Position numbers and translations under genes: made by a program. Under the pieces are notes generated by a model, which was not told the origin of the DNA, made no database searches, and worked only from the letters and a program-made list of their open reading frames with translations. From NCBI RefSeq assembly GCF_002887815.1, contig NZ_PDHO01000014.1, positions 1-64,000 of the forward strand: 64,000 nt of DNA, read 5' to 3'. Of the stretch, positions 24,808-32,989 are shown one piece after another. The stretch comes from Mycobacterium sp. ENV421 (lineage in GTDB: Bacteria; Actinomycetota; Actinomycetes; Mycobacteriales; Mycobacteriaceae). Position 1 is the first letter of the stretch. The number at the start of each line of letters is the position of its first letter.

Positions 24808-26159
24808 TGTGCTGCCTTTCCTGCCATCCATCGATCCATGGTGTCGTGAAACTTTGCGACCACGACCTCTTCGTTCACCAACATCAGGTGATCGAGTCTC
24901 TCGTTGCGCAGCCCTGCCTGCTGACGCTGCATCTGCTCGTAATCCTGTTGCAGCGCTTCGAAATACTTGTAACTGCCTGGTTCGTCGACCTCGGTCAGGT
25001 CCACCGAGAACTGGTCGGCCATCTCCTTGGGCAGATACATGTAGCTCGCGACATGCCAGATGCACCGGTTGGGGTCCCCGTCGGGGTGCGGCCTCGCCAG
25101 GATCACGTGGCACTCGCCGGCCCTGATGGTCATCATGAAGTTGGGGAAGAGGAACCAGCCGTGGTTGTCGCTCATCTGGGCGTCGGTCAGGCCGCTGACG
25201 TCCAAGCCCATCTCGGAGAGGTGCGTACGGGTGGCCTTCTGCAGCAGCGTGCGCGCCGTGACCCCGTCGGGGAAGTCGATGGAGCCGTCGTCCGCGGTGT
25301 ATTCCTCGACGAGTTCTTGGAATCGAGGGATCACCGCGACCGTCCCCGGAAAGGTCTCGGGCAGTGACAGCGTGCCTTCGACCTGTTTTTCGGGGGTGGC
25401 CCCCACGACGTCGAAAGGGGCCATCGCGATGGTGTGGTTGTCGAAGAACTTGTAGCGCGTGGTCTCGGGCTGAATATTGAGCACCGCCAACAATTGTGGG
25501 TGGACTCCATTGACGTGATAGCCCTCGTTGAAGGCGTCCATCACGACCTTCCAGTTGCAGTCCAGTGCTTCTCGGACGTTCATCACCGTCGACATCAGTT
25601 CGAGGTGATACGGCTGTAGCGTCGCCATCGCCTCCGCACCGATCCACTCCGCCAGCGGCTGGGCGCCGGGATCGGGGTTGATGAAGATGAAGCCGCCGAA
25701 GGTGTCCACCGGAACTGTGATCAGCGAGTTGTCGCTCTTGTCGATGCCGCCGGCGTTCTGTTCCCGCAGCAGCCCCTTGAGCCGGCCGTCGAGGTCGTAG
25801 GACCACAGGTGGTATTGGCACAGGAAGCCGCGCTTGGCGTTGCCGGTGCGACCCTGGCAGATCGCATTGCCGCGGTGCCGGCAGGCGTTGACGAAACCGC
25901 GCAGGTGTTCGTCCTTGCCCCGCACGATCAGGAAGGACTGGTCGTAGATCGTGTGCTCCAGCCAGTCGCCGACTTTGGGAAGGTCGTCCACCCGGCCGGC
26001 GATCTGCCACGTCTTCATCCAGATCGCGGCACGCTCGCGTTCGGCGTACTCCCGCGATCGGTAGCGATCCGTGGAGACCCGGGACGCGAAGCTGCCCGCC
26101 AAGTCGTCGAGTCCCGGTGCGTGGTCGACCCATTCGCCGGGCAGGGCAGTAGACGTCAT
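24804..26159 (-). CDS. Rieske non-heme iron oxygenase, large subunit
   Basis: The 451-aa protein has a Rieske [2Fe-2S] domain with NACRHRGNA and FLCQYHLWSYDLDG (C-x-H ... C-x2-H) at about residues 90-125, and a catalytic domain with the mononuclear iron motif DAFNEGYHVNGVHP at about 205-218. It matches ring-hydroxylating dioxygenase alpha subunits that insert oxygen into aromatic or alicyclic substrates. Start 26159 is preferred because GGGAGG lies about ten bases upstream and MTSTALPGEWVDH looks like a true N-terminus. It is the first gene of a six-gene overlapping operon, directly behind a large palindrome. Substrate unknown. Confidence 0.92.
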   Translation of the reverse strand: MTSTALPGEWVDHAPGLDDLAGSFASRVSTDRYRSREYAERERAAIWMKTWQIAGRVDDLPKVGDWLEHTIYDQSFLIVRGKDEHLRGFVNACRHRGNAICQGRTGNAKRGFLCQYHLWSYDLDGRLKGLLREQNAGGIDKSDNSLITVPVDTFGGFIFINPDPGAQPLAEWIGAEAMATLQPYHLELMSTVMNVREALDCNWKVVMDAFNEGYHVNGVHPQLLAVLNIQPETTRYKFFDNHTIAMAPFDVVGATPEKQVEGTLSLPETFPGTVAVIPRFQELVEEYTADDGSIDFPDGVTARTLLQKATRTHLSEMGLDVSGLTDAQMSDNHGWFLFPNFMMTIRAGECHVILARPHPDGDPNRCIWHVASYMYLPKEMADQFSVDLTEVDEPGSYKYFEALQQDYEQMQRQQAGLRNERLDHLMLVNEEVVVAKFHDTMDRWMAGKAAQ

Positions 26160-26175
26160 TGATGAACCTCCCTGA

Positions 26176-26209
26176 GCAGAGTAATCAATCATTTGATTAA
26201 TTACTCTGC
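26176..26209. promoter_or_regulatory. 34-bp palindromic operator of the Rieske operon
   Basis: GCAGAGTAAT (26176-26185) and ATTACTCTGC (26200-26209) are perfect 10-bp inverted arms, and AATCA/TGATT continue the symmetry inside them. A second perfect dyad TAATCAA-TCAT-TTGATTA (26182-26199) is nested, with its centre shifted by 2 bp. The site lies 17-50 bases upstream of the Rieske start codon, over the expected promoter, as for a TetR-type repressor. Confidence 0.8.
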
Positions 26210-26263
26210 GGCCCTCGAGGCGCGGTGTCAAGGTTTGGCGCGGTTACGGGGGTACAGGTCCGG

Positions 26264-27124
26264 TTATCGCGCCGAAGTCGCGCGGCGGATCTCCGCGACG
26301 ACGCGGTCTGGCTGCTGGGTGAGGTCCAGCCAGGTGAAGCGCAGCACCTGCCAGCCCTGCAGGGCGAGCCGATTCTGTCGAACCCGGTCGTTTTGAAAGG
26401 CGGCCTGATCACTGTGGAAAGCCCAACCGTCGATCTCGATGGCAACCCGCTGAGCCGGGAAAGCGATATCGATGACATACCCGTCAACCGGGTAGTTCGC
26501 CCGCCAGCCGGTGATGCCCGTCCGCTTGAGGAGGCGGATGATCAGTCGCTCGGCCTCGGAGCGCGCACCGCCGCCGGCGGCGTCGAGCAGCCGCCCGCTT
26601 GCGGTGGCTCCGTGCCGGCCACGGTTGCGGGCGTGTGCGCGCCTCAGCGCAGCGAGTTCGACGCGACGCTGCAGAGCGGTGTCCATGATGGCCGGGCTGC
26701 CACCGCGGCGGACGGCTGCCTCCAGAGCGGTCAGCGGCGGGGCGGTGACCCGTAGCCCGCGGTGCTCGGTGACGTCGACTTCGGCGAGATCCCGCCGCCG
26801 CACGCGTGTCCCAGGGGCCGCGCGGCCGTGGCTGTTGCGCGGCACCGTGATCTCGACGAGGTCGGGTGGCTCTGCCGAGAGTCCCAGCCACCAGCCGGCC
26901 GCCAAACCGCTTGCGGCAGCGCGGGGCCCGCGACTCCACACCGCGGCACGAATGCGTGCCGCGGCCGTGAACGGACGGTCGTCCACGAAGTACACCCCGG
27001 GGCCGCAACGTCGCCACAGCCCGGCGCCGACCCGGTGTCGCACCGCGTCCTGGCTGAGCCCCGACCGGCGCGCCTGAGCCAGTGTGACCACTCCGTCCTG
27101 GTAGCGCAGGTAATCCTCGAGCAC
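26264..27124 (-). CDS. AbiEi-antitoxin-type N-terminal domain with DUF559 nuclease-like domain
   Basis: The 286-aa protein begins with a winged-helix AbiEi_4-like domain (GVVTLAQARRSGLSQDAVRHRVGAGLWRRCGPGVYF, residues 10-45) and ends with a DUF559/VSR-like endonuclease fold (about 200-280). That part contains YVIDIAFPAQRVAIEIDGWAFHSD, where Asp and Glu positions fit the PD-(D/E)xK motif, then VLRFTWLDL. Such fusions are common in actinobacteria and usually stand alone, without the AbiEii toxin; none is adjacent here. It could act in defence or DNA repair, but the function is unproven. It is upstream of, and on the same strand as, the Rieske operon, separated by the palindrome. Confidence 0.82.
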   Translation of the reverse strand: MLEDYLRYQDGVVTLAQARRSGLSQDAVRHRVGAGLWRRCGPGVYFVDDRPFTAAARIRAAVWSRGPRAAASGLAAGWWLGLSAEPPDLVEITVPRNSHGRAAPGTRVRRRDLAEVDVTEHRGLRVTAPPLTALEAAVRRGGSPAIMDTALQRRVELAALRRAHARNRGRHGATASGRLLDAAGGGARSEAERLIIRLLKRTGITGWRANYPVDGYVIDIAFPAQRVAIEIDGWAFHSDQAAFQNDRVRQNRLALQGWQVLRFTWLDLTQQPDRVVAEIRRATSAR

Positions 27125-27199
27125 ACAAGATTTGGACGCGGTACGCGCCGCGGCGGTTCCTGAGCGAACTCGGGCGCGCTAACCGGGGTTCAGGCCCGG

Positions 27200-27838
27200 T
27201 CAGCGCGCCGGATTCCGCCAATAGCGCGGGGCGGCCACACCTGCGGAGCGCAGCTCGAGGGTGGCCAGGCCGCGGATCGCATACGGATCCTCGCGCCGCC
27301 AGGCGCCGACCGGGTCGAAGCTCACCTCGGTGAGCTTGCGCAGCGGCCGGTTGGCCAGGGCGCGCAACGCCAGCAACTGCTCGCCGGCGGGGGTGCGGGC
27401 CAGTGCGATGACCGTCCACTTGCGGCGGAAGAACCGGATCCGCAGAAACAACCACGGCATACCGACGGCCAGGACCGGGGGAGCCGCCACCGCGAACGCC
27501 AGCACCACCGCCAGCCAACTGGCCGTGGTGTCCAGGCTGTGGCCCGCGCCCGCGACATCGAGGGCGGCCTCACTGGCGGCCCGCAGCGGCTTGGCGACGG
27601 TGTCGCCGACCAACGGGATCTTGTGCGCACTGTCACCGGCGGAATGCAGGTTGTCCGAGATGCCGGTGGCACCGTCTTTGACCTGGCGGCCGACGTCGGC
27701 GATCGTCGTGACAGCGGTGTGCACCGCCAGCCCGACCACAACCCACACGGTGATCCACGATGCGACCAGCAGGTCGCTGACCAACTGCACCAGCAACCGG
27801 CCGGGGGTGGTGGCGTAGGGCAGGAACCGCGATCTCAT
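27200..27838 (-). CDS. Conserved mycobacterial membrane protein (Rv0779c-like)
   Basis: The 212-aa protein has a transmembrane segment near residues 17-45 (VQLVSDLLVASWITVWVVVGLAVHTAV), a polar loop with alternating helices, and a second hydrophobic hairpin at about 110-135 (WLAVVLAFAVAAPPVLAVGMPWLFL) before a basic C-terminal cytosolic tail. It matches the position and type of M. tuberculosis Rv0779c, which has no known function. It is divergent from purC across 51 bases. The ATG at 27838 is chosen; the open frame upstream is antisense to purC. Confidence 0.82.
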   Translation of the reverse strand: MRSRFLPYATTPGRLLVQLVSDLLVASWITVWVVVGLAVHTAVTTIADVGRQVKDGATGISDNLHSAGDSAHKIPLVGDTVAKPLRAASEAALDVAGAGHSLDTTASWLAVVLAFAVAAPPVLAVGMPWLFLRIRFFRRKWTVIALARTPAGEQLLALRALANRPLRKLTEVSFDPVGAWRREDPYAIRGLATLELRSAGVAAPRYWRNPAR

Positions 27839-27877
27839 GGCTCGATCCCAGCACAGTCGCGCCAAGTCAGCGGCCGT

Positions 27878-27883
27878 TAGGCT
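27878..27883 (+). promoter_or_regulatory. -10 hexamer, leaderless purC promoter
   Basis: TAGGCT ends 6 bases before the GTG of purC at 27890, with no ribosome binding site. The spacing predicts transcription starting at the start codon itself. Confidence 0.55.
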
Positions 27884-27889
27884 GACGCG

Positions 27890-28798
27890 GTGTCCCGCCC
27901 CGCCCTGAGCGACTATCAACATCTGGCCAGCGGAAAAGTCCGCGAGATCTACCGGATCGACGACGAACACCTGTTGTTCGTCGCCAGCGACCGGATCTCG
28001 GCCTACGACTTCATCCTGGACAGCCTGATTCCCGACAAGGGCCGCATCCTCACCGCGATGAGCGTGTTCTTCTTCGATTTCATCTCGGAGCAGATCCAGG
28101 TGCCCAACCATCTGGCCGGCCCGCCCGACGACCCGCGGATCCCCGCCGACGTGCTCGGTCGCGCTCTCGTGGTGCGCAAGCTGGAGATGGTGCCGATCGA
28201 ATGCGTCGCCCGCGGCTACCTGACCGGCTCTGGCCTGCTGGACTATCAGCGCGACGGCACGGTGTGCGGAATCGCGCTGCCGCCGGGCCTGGTCGAGGCG
28301 AGCAGGTTCGACGAGCCGCTGTTCACCCCGGCGACCAAGGCCGAACTCGGCGAGCATGACGAGAACATCTCGTTCGACCGGGCCGTCGAGCTGGTCGGCT
28401 CGGTGCGCGCCAACCAGCTTCGCGAGCGCACGCTACAGGTCTACCGGCACGCCGCCGACCACGCGCTGACGAAGGGCATCATCATCGCCGACACCAAGTT
28501 CGAGTTCGGCGTGGACGCCGACGACCGGGTGGTGCTGGCCGACGAGGTCTTCACCCCCGACTCGTCGCGGTATTGGCCGGCCGACACCTACCAGGCCGGT
28601 ATGGTGCAGCCCAGCTTCGACAAGCAGTTCGTCCGCAACTGGCTCACCGGTCCCGAATCAGGTTGGGACCGCTACGGTTCGGCGCCGCCACCGCCGCTAC
28701 CGGACGAGATCGTCGAGGCCACCCGCGCCCGTTACATTGAGGCATACGAACGCATTTCGGGGCTGTCGTTCAACGACTGGATCGGAGCAGGCGCATGA
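27890..28798 (+). CDS. purC: Phosphoribosylaminoimidazole-succinocarboxamide synthase
   Basis: The 302-aa SAICAR synthetase condenses CAIR with aspartate using ATP, the step before PurB. It shows LASGKVREIYRIDDEHLLFVASDRISAYDF, signature 1 VPIECVARGYLTGSG and signature 2 IIIADTKFEFG. The GTG start at 27890 is the only plausible one. The stop codon overlaps the ATG of the ptrB-like gene by four bases, so purC and the peptidase are translationally coupled, as in the M. tuberculosis purC-ptrB arrangement. Confidence 0.98.
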   Translation: MSRPALSDYQHLASGKVREIYRIDDEHLLFVASDRISAYDFILDSLIPDKGRILTAMSVFFFDFISEQIQVPNHLAGPPDDPRIPADVLGRALVVRKLEMVPIECVARGYLTGSGLLDYQRDGTVCGIALPPGLVEASRFDEPLFTPATKAELGEHDENISFDRAVELVGSVRANQLRERTLQVYRHAADHALTKGIIIADTKFEFGVDADDRVVLADEVFTPDSSRYWPADTYQAGMVQPSFDKQFVRNWLTGPESGWDRYGSAPPPPLPDEIVEATRARYIEAYERISGLSFNDWIGAGA

Positions 28799-30906
28799 AC
28801 CCACCCGTCGCCAAGCGGGTCGACACCCGGCGCGTCTTCCACGACGACGTCTTCGTCGACCCCTACGAATGGTTGCGTGAAAAAGCCGATCCGGAGGTCA
28901 TCGCCCACCTCGAAGCGGAGAATGCCTACGCCGACGAGGCCACCGCACATCTGGAACCGCTGCGGCAGAAGATCTTCGACGAGATCAAGGCGCGGACCAA
29001 GGAAACCGACATGTCGATTCCGACGCGTCGCGGTGACTGGTGGTACTACGGTCGCAGCTTCGAAGGCAAGCAGTACGGGGCACACTGCCGCTGCCCGGTC
29101 GCCGGGCCAGACGACTGGGACCCGCCGGTGTTCGACGAGGACACCGCAGTCCCCGGCGAGCAGGTGCTGCTCGACGAGAACGCCGAAGCCGACGGGCACG
29201 AGTTCTTCTCGCTCGGCGCGAGCAGCGTGAGCCTCGACGGCCACCTGCTGGCCTATTCGGTCGACACTGTCGGTGACGAGCGATACACGCTGCGGTTCAA
29301 GGACTTACGCACCGGTGAGCTGTACGCCGACGAGATCGCCGGGATCTCGTCCGGGGTGACCTGGGCGGCCGACAATGCCACCGTGTACTACACCACCGTC
29401 GACGAGGCGTGGCGGCCCGACACCGTGTGGCGGCACCGGCTCGGCTCGGGCGAGCCCGACGAGCAGGTGTTCCACGAACCGGACGAACGGTTCTGGGTCG
29501 GCATGGGCCGCACCCGCAGCAACAAGTATGTGATCATCGCGGCTGGATCGGCGATCACCTCCCAGGTGTGGGTGGGTGACGCCGATGACCCGAACGCGGA
29601 GTTCACCTCGGTGCTGCCGCGCCGCGACGGTATCGAGTACTCGGTGGAGCACGCGGTGATCGGGGGCGAGGACCGCTTCCTGATCCTGCACAACGACGGC
29701 GCGGTCAACTTCACCCTGGTTGAAGCGCCGGTCAGCGACCCGACTGACCAGCGCACGCTGATCGCCGCGCGCGACGACGTCCGCCTCGACGGGGTCGACG
29801 CCTTCGCCGACCACCTGGTGGTCAGCTACCGGCGGGAGGCGTTGCCGCGGATTCAGTTGTGGCCCATCGGCGCCGACGGCTACGGAACGCCGGAGGAGAT
29901 CGCGTTCGACTCCGAGCTGGCCTCGGCGGGCCTGGCCGGCAACCCCAACTGGTCGGCAGCCAAGTTGCGGCTGGGCACCACCTCGTTCGTCACTCCGCTG
30001 CGCATCTACGACCTCGATCTCGCCACCGGTGAGCGCACCCTGCTGCGCGAGCAGCCGGTGCTGGGCGGTTACCGCAGCGAGGACTACGTCGAGCGCCGCG
30101 ACTGGGCGCTCGCCGAGGACGGCACCAGGGTGCCGATCTCGATCGTCCACAAAGCGGGCACCGAATTCCCCGCTCCCACAGTGTTGTACGGATACGGCGC
30201 GTACGAGTCGTCGGAAGATCCGCGATTCTCGGTGGCGCGCCTGTCGCTACTCGACCGGGGAATGGTTTTCGCGGTCGCCCACATTCGTGGTGGCGGCGAG
30301 ATGGGCCGGCTCTGGTACGAGGACGGCAAGCTGCTGCAGAAGCGCAACACGTTCACCGACTTCATCGCGGTCGCACAGCATCTGGTCGACACCGGGTTGA
30401 CCAGGCCGCAGAATCTGGTGGCGCTCGGCGGAAGCGCGGGCGGTCTGCTGATGGGTGCGGTGGCGAACCTGGCGCCGCACCTGTTCGCCGGCATCCTCGC
30501 GCAGGTGCCGTTCGTGGACCCGCTCACCTCGATCCTCGACCCGTCGCTGCCGCTGACGGTGACCGAATGGGACGAGTGGGGAAACCCGTTGGAGAACAAG
30601 GACGTGTACTTCTACATGAAGTCCTATTCGCCGTACGAGAACGTCGAAGCCAAGGAATACCCGGCGATCCTGGCGATGACATCGCTCAACGACACCCGCG
30701 TTCTCTACGTCGAACCCGCGAAGTGGGTTGCCGCGCTTCGGCACACCAAGACCGACGAGCATCCGGTGCTGCTGAAGACGCAGATGGCCGCGGGTCACGG
30801 TGGCATCAGCGGCCGCTACGAGCGGTGGAAGGAAGCGGCGTTCCAGTACTCCTGGCTGCTGGCCACCGCAGGCGCCGAACAGCACGAGGTAACCTCACCG
30901 GCATGA
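28795..30906 (+). CDS. ptrB: Oligopeptidase B-type serine protease (S9 family), full length
   Basis: The 703-aa protein has an N-terminal beta-propeller (about 70-410) and a C-terminal alpha/beta hydrolase with nucleophile Ser547 in LGGSAGGLLMG, Asp633 in TSLNDTRV and His668 in AAGHGGISGRY, the prolyl-oligopeptidase catalytic triad. Oligopeptidase B cleaves short peptides after basic residues in the cytosol. No signal peptide is present. In M. tuberculosis H37Rv this gene is annotated as two pieces (ptrBa/ptrBb); here the frame is intact. The ATG overlaps the purC stop, and its own stop overlaps the peroxidase start, both by four bases. Confidence 0.95.
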   Translation: MNPPVAKRVDTRRVFHDDVFVDPYEWLREKADPEVIAHLEAENAYADEATAHLEPLRQKIFDEIKARTKETDMSIPTRRGDWWYYGRSFEGKQYGAHCRCPVAGPDDWDPPVFDEDTAVPGEQVLLDENAEADGHEFFSLGASSVSLDGHLLAYSVDTVGDERYTLRFKDLRTGELYADEIAGISSGVTWAADNATVYYTTVDEAWRPDTVWRHRLGSGEPDEQVFHEPDERFWVGMGRTRSNKYVIIAAGSAITSQVWVGDADDPNAEFTSVLPRRDGIEYSVEHAVIGGEDRFLILHNDGAVNFTLVEAPVSDPTDQRTLIAARDDVRLDGVDAFADHLVVSYRREALPRIQLWPIGADGYGTPEEIAFDSELASAGLAGNPNWSAAKLRLGTTSFVTPLRIYDLDLATGERTLLREQPVLGGYRSEDYVERRDWALAEDGTRVPISIVHKAGTEFPAPTVLYGYGAYESSEDPRFSVARLSLLDRGMVFAVAHIRGGGEMGRLWYEDGKLLQKRNTFTDFIAVAQHLVDTGLTRPQNLVALGGSAGGLLMGAVANLAPHLFAGILAQVPFVDPLTSILDPSLPLTVTEWDEWGNPLENKDVYFYMKSYSPYENVEAKEYPAILAMTSLNDTRVLYVEPAKWVAALRHTKTDEHPVLLKTQMAAGHGGISGRYERWKEAAFQYSWLLATAGAEQHEVTSPA

Positions 30907-31391
30907 GTCTGACCGACATCCCGCTCACCACCCTCGACGGCGAAGCCACCTCGCTGGCCGACTACGCCGACCGGGCGATCCTGCTGGTCAACGTCGCGTC
31001 CAAATGCGGCCTCACTCCGCAGTACGGGGCGCTGGAGAAGCTGGCCCGTGATTACGGTGACCGCGGCCTGACCGTGATCGGGGTGCCCTGCAACCAGTTC
31101 ATGGGGCAGGAGCCGGGGACCGCGGAGGAGATCCAGACGTTCTGCTCCACCACCTACGGGGTGACGTTCCCGCTGTTGGCCAAGACCGACGTCAACGGCG
31201 ACGACCGGCACCCGCTGTACGCCGAGCTCACAGGCGTCGCCGACGGTGACGGCAAGGCCGGCGACATCGCGTGGAACTTCGAGAAGTTCGTGATCGCGCC
31301 GGGCGGAACGGTGGTCAACCGGTTCCGGCCGCAGACCGAGCCCGACGCCCCCGAAGTGATCGCCGCGATCGAGGCGGTCCTTCCCGGCTGA
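30903..31391 (+). CDS. Glutathione peroxidase-family thiol peroxidase
   Basis: The 162-aa protein carries the peroxidatic Cys35 in NVASKCGLTPQY, the conserved GVPCNQFMGQEPGTAEEIQTFC motif and IAWNFEKFVI, supplying the Gln/Trp/Asn of the GPx active site. The extra cysteines in GVPCNQF and EIQTFC suggest a thioredoxin-dependent mechanism, which fits mycobacteria because they lack glutathione. It is the third gene of the purC-ptrB transcript (ATGA overlap). It probably reduces peroxides in the cytosol. Confidence 0.92.
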   Translation: MSLTDIPLTTLDGEATSLADYADRAILLVNVASKCGLTPQYGALEKLARDYGDRGLTVIGVPCNQFMGQEPGTAEEIQTFCSTTYGVTFPLLAKTDVNGDDRHPLYAELTGVADGDGKAGDIAWNFEKFVIAPGGTVVNRFRPQTEPDAPEVIAAIEAVLPG

Positions 31392-31459
31392 CCCCAATGG
31401 TCGCCTGACCTCAAGGTGACAGACACCATCTGGACACCTGGAATTGCCAGACTGCGAGG

Positions 31460-32164
31460 GTGGCTGGACAACTCATCGTGTCGGTGTCCGGGATCAGCGA
31501 TCGGACGCGCGGCGACGTCGACGAGTTCTGTGCCGCGCTCGACAGTCGCGCGGTTCCGCTGTCGCTGCTCGTCGCCCCTCGGCTCAAGGACGGGTACCGG
31601 CTGGAATCCGACTCCCGCACCATCGGCTGGCTGACGGACCGGCGATCCGGGGGTGATGCGGTGGTGCTGCACGGATTCGACGCCGCCGCCACCAAGAAGC
31701 GCCGCGGCGAGTTCGGTGCGCTGCCCGCGCACGAGGCGAACCTGCGGCTCATGGGCGCCGATCGGGTCCTCGAACACGTCGGTCTGCGGAGTCGGCTGTT
31801 CGCCGCGCCGGGCTGGACTGTCTCCGCGGGGACGGCACTGGCGTTGCCGCGCAACGGCTTCCGTCTGCTCGTCGATTTGCACGGCATCACCGACCTGGTC
31901 ACCGGCACGACAACGCGCTCCCGGGTGGTCGGAATCGGCGAAGGGTTCGTCACCGAGCCATGGTGGTGCCGGACGCTGGTGCTATCGGCGGAGCGCACCG
32001 CGCGACGTGGCGGGATCGTCCGATTGGCCGTCACCGCAAAGCAATTGCGCAAGGTCGGGCCCCGTCAGGCCATGCTCGACGCGATCGATCTGGCCTTGCT
32101 GCACGGCTGCACGCCGACGGTGTACCGGTGGGAAACCGACGCCCCCGCGGCTTCCGCAGCCTGA
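31460..32164 (+). CDS. DUF2334 (polysaccharide deacetylase-like fold) protein
   Basis: The 234-aa protein has the start of a deacetylase-type barrel (LIVSVSGISDRTRGDVDEFCAAL, VPLSLLVAPRLKDGYRL) and the conserved VVLHGFDAAATKKRRGEFGALPAHEANLRL, as in DUF2334 proteins. It lacks an obvious signal peptide. The role is unknown; a sugar-deacetylase function is only suggested by the fold. The GTG at 31460 is chosen because the family alignment begins there. It corresponds in position to Rv0784 and is convergent with the next SDR gene, with no intervening base. Confidence 0.8.
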   Translation: MAGQLIVSVSGISDRTRGDVDEFCAALDSRAVPLSLLVAPRLKDGYRLESDSRTIGWLTDRRSGGDAVVLHGFDAAATKKRRGEFGALPAHEANLRLMGADRVLEHVGLRSRLFAAPGWTVSAGTALALPRNGFRLLVDLHGITDLVTGTTTRSRVVGIGEGFVTEPWWCRTLVLSAERTARRGGIVRLAVTAKQLRKVGPRQAMLDAIDLALLHGCTPTVYRWETDAPAASAA

Positions 32165-32971
32165 CTAGCTGCGTGAGCTCGACCCGCTCGCCGTGGTCGC
32201 CATACCGCCGTCGACCGGGATGATCGCCCCGTTCATGTAAGACCCGGCCCGGCTGGCCAGGAACACCGCGACACCAGCCATGTCGTCGTCGCGGCCGATC
32301 CGCCCCAGCGGCGACGAGGCCGCGATCGCGTCCCCGAACGCGTCCAGCGTGGCGGCCATCATCTTCGACTGGAACGGCCCCGGTGCCACCGCGTTCACCG
32401 TGATGTGCTGAGGGCCAAGTTCTTTGGCCAGCACGCGAGTCAACTGGTGCACGGCTGCCTTGCTGGCCGAGTACGAGTAGGTGTTCATCACCGGCACCTG
32501 GATCCCGTCGATGCTGCCGATGTTGATCACCCGTGCGGGATCGTCGGCAGTCGCGGCATTGCGCAACGCGCCGACCAGTTCCTGCACCAGCCAGAACGGC
32601 GACTTGACGTTGAGGTCGAGCACCTTGTCCCAAGCCGAGGTCGGAAACGATTCCAGCGGCTCGCCCCACGTCGCCCCGGCGTTGTTGACCAGGATGTCCA
32701 GCTTGTCGGTGCCGGCCAGGACCTCGGCGGCCAGGCGCTTGCATTCGTCCTGACGGGACAGGTCGGCCGGGATGGCGCGGATGGTGCCGAACTGCGACAG
32801 CTCGCCGACCACCTGCTCGCACTTGTCGGCCTTGCGCGAACTGATGATCACCTCGGCGCCGGCCTGCAGCAGGCCGCGGGAGATCATCACCCCGATACCG
32901 CTGCTGCCCCCGGTGACCAGCGCGGTCTTGCCGGACAGTCCGAACAGCCTGGTCAGGTCAGCTGTGCTCAT
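32165..32971 (-). CDS. SDR family oxidoreductase (FabG-like)
   Basis: The 268-aa classical SDR has ALVTGGSSGIGVMISRGLLQAGAEV (cofactor binding), LDILVNNAGATWGEP, INIGSIDGIQ and YSYSASKAAVHQLTR with the Ser-Tyr-Lys triad, plus NAVAPGPFQSKMM. The R/K pattern after the second strand (IISSRKADK) points to NADP(H) preference. The substrate is not predictable. RBS-like GGGAGAAAC (reverse complement of GTTTCTCCC) precedes the ATG at 32971. The small hypothetical gene lies 18 bases upstream on the same strand and may be co-transcribed. Confidence 0.9.
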   Translation of the reverse strand: MSTADLTRLFGLSGKTALVTGGSSGIGVMISRGLLQAGAEVIISSRKADKCEQVVGELSQFGTIRAIPADLSRQDECKRLAAEVLAGTDKLDILVNNAGATWGEPLESFPTSAWDKVLDLNVKSPFWLVQELVGALRNAATADDPARVINIGSIDGIQVPVMNTYSYSASKAAVHQLTRVLAKELGPQHITVNAVAPGPFQSKMMAATLDAFGDAIAASSPLGRIGRDDDMAGVAVFLASRAGSYMNGAIIPVDGGMATTASGSSSRS

Positions 32972-32989
32972 GAGTTTCTCCCTGGGTCT

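Noticed and set aside
24280..26133. 617-codon frame containing the 175-aa NTF2-like gene
   Set aside because: Only the last 175 codons are homologous. The upstream part is an out-of-frame shadow of the Rieske gene. The GTG at 24807 overlapping the Rieske stop is the true start.
26233..27200. Mobile element around the AbiEi/DUF559 gene
   Set aside because: No transposase, terminal inverted repeats or target duplications were seen. The gene alone does not show transfer, and its codon use looks like that of its neighbours.
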